From: Streptomyces sp. NRRL WC-3549
GTDB lineage: Bacteria; Actinomycetota; Actinomycetes; Streptomycetales; Streptomycetaceae
NCBI RefSeq assembly: GCF_000721935.1
Contig: NZ_KL585394.1
Location: 242,822-248,983, forward strand
DNA length: 6,162 bases
Direction of reading: 5' to 3'
Position numbers and translations under genes: made by a program. Under the pieces are notes generated by a model that did no database searches, was not told the origin of the DNA, and was given only the letters and a program-made list of their open reading frames with translations. Of this stretch, positions 4,299 to 6,162 are shown piece after piece; within the stretch, counting starts at the first letter, position 1; each line of letters starts with the position of its first letter.

Positions 4299-5675
4299 AT
4301 GCCTCCTGCCAGTACCGGGGCGTCCACCGTCACGCTGGACGCCTCAGCTCCGTCATCCGCCGCGGCCACCACCCCGGCCGCCTCCGAGACCGCCGCGCCC
4401 GCGACGGCCGACCCGGTCACCACCGGCCCGGCCACCGTCTCCGCCGGCACCGCCGACCGCCTGGAGCCGGGCCGCCCCGGCTACCGCCGGATGAGCTTCG
4501 CGCTCTTCGCCTCCGGGGTCGCGACCTTCGCCCTCCTCTACTCCACCCAGGCCCTGCTGCCCGCCGTCTCCGCCTCCTTCGGCGCCACGGCCGGCCAGGC
4601 GAGCTGGACGGTCTCCGCGGCGACCGGGGCACTGGCCCTGTGCGTCCTGCCGCTGAGCGCGCTCTCCGAGCGCTTCGGGCGGCGGCAGATGATGACGGCC
4701 TCCCTGACGGTCGCCGCGCTGGTCGGACTCCTCGTGCCGTTCGCCCCGTCGCTCGGCTGGCTGATCGCGCTGCGCGCGGTCCAGGGTGCGGCGCTGGCCG
4801 GGCTGCCGGCCTCGGCGATGGCCTACCTCGCCGAGGAGGTACGGCCCAGGGCACTGGTGGCCGCGATCGGTCTCTTCGTGGCGGGCAACAGCATCGGCGG
4901 CATGAGCGGCCGCATCCTCACCGGCTGGGTCGCCCAGCTGTGGGGCTGGCGCGCGGCGCTCGGCGCGGTCGGGCTGCTGGCGGTCGGCTGCGCGGTCGTC
5001 TTCCACCTGATGATCCCGAGGGCCCGGCACTTCACGCCGGGGTCGCTCAACCCGAAGGCGCTGGCCAAGACCGTCGGCACGCACCTCTCCGACCCGCTGC
5101 TGCGCCGGCTCTACGCGATCGGCGCCCTGTTCATGACGGTGTTCGGCGCCGTCTACACCGTGATCGGCTACCGGCTGGTCGAGGCGCCGTTCGGCCTCCC
5201 GCAGGGCATCGTCGGTTCGATCTTCCTGGTCTACCTGGTGGGTACGGTCTCCTCCGCCGCGGCCGGGCGGCTCGTCGCCCGGCTGGGCCGCCGGGGCGCG
5301 CTGTACCTCGCCGTCTCGACCACGGCCGCCGGTCTGCTGCTCTCGCTGGCCGACCAGCTGGTGGCGGTCCTGCTCGGCCTGGTGCTGATCACGGCCGGCT
5401 TCTTCGCCGGACACGCGGTCGCCTCCTCCTCGGTGAGCCGTACGGCGACGACGGGCCGCGCCCAGGCGTCGGCGCTCTACCAGTCGGCCTACTACCTGGG
5501 GTCCAGCGCGGGCGGCACGCTCGGCGCGGTCGCCTTCCACGCCGGGGGCTGGGGCGGCACGGTGGTCCTCGGCCTCCTCGCGGTGCTCGGCGTCGTGACG
5601 ATCACCCTCTTCGGCACCCGGGCCGCCCGCACCGAGCGCCGGACCGCCCCGCGGACGGCCGCCGCGCACAACTGA
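4299..5675 (+). CDS. Major facilitator superfamily exporter (YnfM-like), 458 aa
   Basis: A 12-helix membrane transporter of the proton-coupled efflux type. Hydrophobic segments are visible at about residues 67-89, 102-122, 131-150, 152-176, 185-203, 216-239, 270-291, 301-324, 332-352, 353-378, 392-413 and 418-440. The hallmark loop-2/3 motif is present (LSERFGRRQ, 122-130), with a degenerate second copy after helix 8 (GRLVARLGRRG, 323-333). GNSIGGMSGR (196-205) in the fifth helix resembles the antiporter motif. These fit the family that includes E. coli YnfM, which is likewise paired with a LysR-type gene. The first roughly 60 residues are a hydrophilic A/T/P/S-rich extension with no helix; the promoter position supports including it. 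It is divergent from the LysR regulator that presumably controls it. Substrate cannot be told from sequence. Confidence 0.92.
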   Translation: MPPASTGASTVTLDASAPSSAAATTPAASETAAPATADPVTTGPATVSAGTADRLEPGRPGYRRMSFALFASGVATFALLYSTQALLPAVSASFGATAGQASWTVSAATGALALCVLPLSALSERFGRRQMMTASLTVAALVGLLVPFAPSLGWLIALRAVQGAALAGLPASAMAYLAEEVRPRALVAAIGLFVAGNSIGGMSGRILTGWVAQLWGWRAALGAVGLLAVGCAVVFHLMIPRARHFTPGSLNPKALAKTVGTHLSDPLLRRLYAIGALFMTVFGAVYTVIGYRLVEAPFGLPQGIVGSIFLVYLVGTVSSAAAGRLVARLGRRGALYLAVSTTAAGLLLSLADQLVAVLLGLVLITAGFFAGHAVASSSVSRTATTGRAQASALYQSAYYLGSSAGGTLGAVAFHAGGWGGTVVLGLLAVLGVVTITLFGTRAARTERRTAPRTAAAHN

Positions 5676-5694
5676 GGCCCTCCCGCCCGGCCTC
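5674..5694 (+). terminator. Weak hairpin at the end of the MFS gene
   Basis: GAGGCC (5674-5679) pairs with GGCCTC (5689-5694) across a 9-nt loop; the stem begins within the stop codon. No T-tract is directly attached; a pyrimidine-rich run (TCTTTTCC) comes about 16 nt later. It is a modest candidate for separating this gene from the sigma factor gene. Confidence 0.35.
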
Positions 5695-5726
5695 CGACCA
5701 GCGGTTTCCGTCTTTTCCGCCCCGAC

Positions 5727-5748
5727 TGTCAGTGCCCTGGGGTAGCTT
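5727..5748 (+). promoter_or_regulatory. RecA-NDp-type DNA-damage promoter of the ECF sigma gene
   Basis: TGTCAGTG (5727-5734), exactly 8 bp (5735-5742), then TAGCTT (5743-5748). This matches the actinobacterial LexA-independent DNA-damage promoter TTGTCRGTG-N8-TANNNT, first described at mycobacterial recA P1 and activated by PafBC; the only difference is C for the leading T. Transcription would begin near 5755, giving a leader of about 40 nt that contains the AGGGG ribosome site. A 6-bp inverted repeat, CTGGGG (5737-5742) and CCCCAG (5749-5754), exactly brackets the -10 hexamer. Confidence 0.75.
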
Positions 5749-5793
5749 CCCCAGTGCCGGGTGAGCGGCGTCACAGCGCAACAGGGGTGAGCG

Positions 5794-6162
<369 letters not shown>

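Noticed and set aside
4262..5764. 500-codon open frame on the plus strand overlapping the MFS gene
   Set aside because: Arginine/glycine/proline-rich shadow frame of the transporter gene; no membrane segments or motifs, while the 4299 frame has twelve helices.

Overview
The window is high-GC DNA with strong G/C bias at third codon positions. Its gene types (VanZ-like membrane protein, PspC-domain miniprotein, small alanine-rich secreted protein, actinobacterial-type adenosine deaminase, SigG-like ECF sigma factor) point to a Streptomyces or close relative. This is an organism inference from gene content and base composition, not from a marker gene. It looks like a chromosomal region with several short, independently promoted transcription units. 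No insertion sequence, tRNA, rRNA, CRISPR array or attachment site was found.

Layout. Positions 1-309 (+) are the 3' end of a VanZ-like gene. A 90-bp leader follows, with a hairpin and an exact anti-Shine-Dalgarno stretch, then a 67-aa PspC-domain gene (400-603, +). The gap 604-782 lies between convergent genes and holds a perfect 18-bp tandem duplication, a 14-bp-stem terminator and a separate long hairpin. A 102-aa secreted protein of unknown function is at 783-1091 (-). Behind it, a U-tract terminator (1178-1207) ends the adenosine deaminase gene add (1225-2379, -). Divergent from add is an alpha/beta-hydrolase-like gene (2481-3182, +) that appears to lack both its nucleophile and one core helix. 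It converges on a LysR-type regulator (3282-4235, -), which is divergent from an MFS exporter gene (4299-5675, +). The window ends inside an ECF sigma factor gene (5794-6162, +).

How the genes relate. The LysR regulator and MFS transporter form a classic divergent regulator/exporter pair. A symmetric T-N11-A box lies in the 63-bp gap, and both genes appear to be leaderless. add is a purine-salvage enzyme and also has a leaderless-type promoter, with a perfect 12-bp palindrome in its spacer. The most informative regulatory signal is upstream of the sigma factor: TGTCAGTG-N8-TAGCTT matches the actinobacterial LexA-independent DNA-damage promoter (RecA-NDp, PafBC-dependent), so this SigG-like factor is probably a DNA-damage-response regulator.

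No clearly new multi-gene system is visible. The best candidates for follow-up are the damage promoter, the degenerate hydrolase and the PspC leader.
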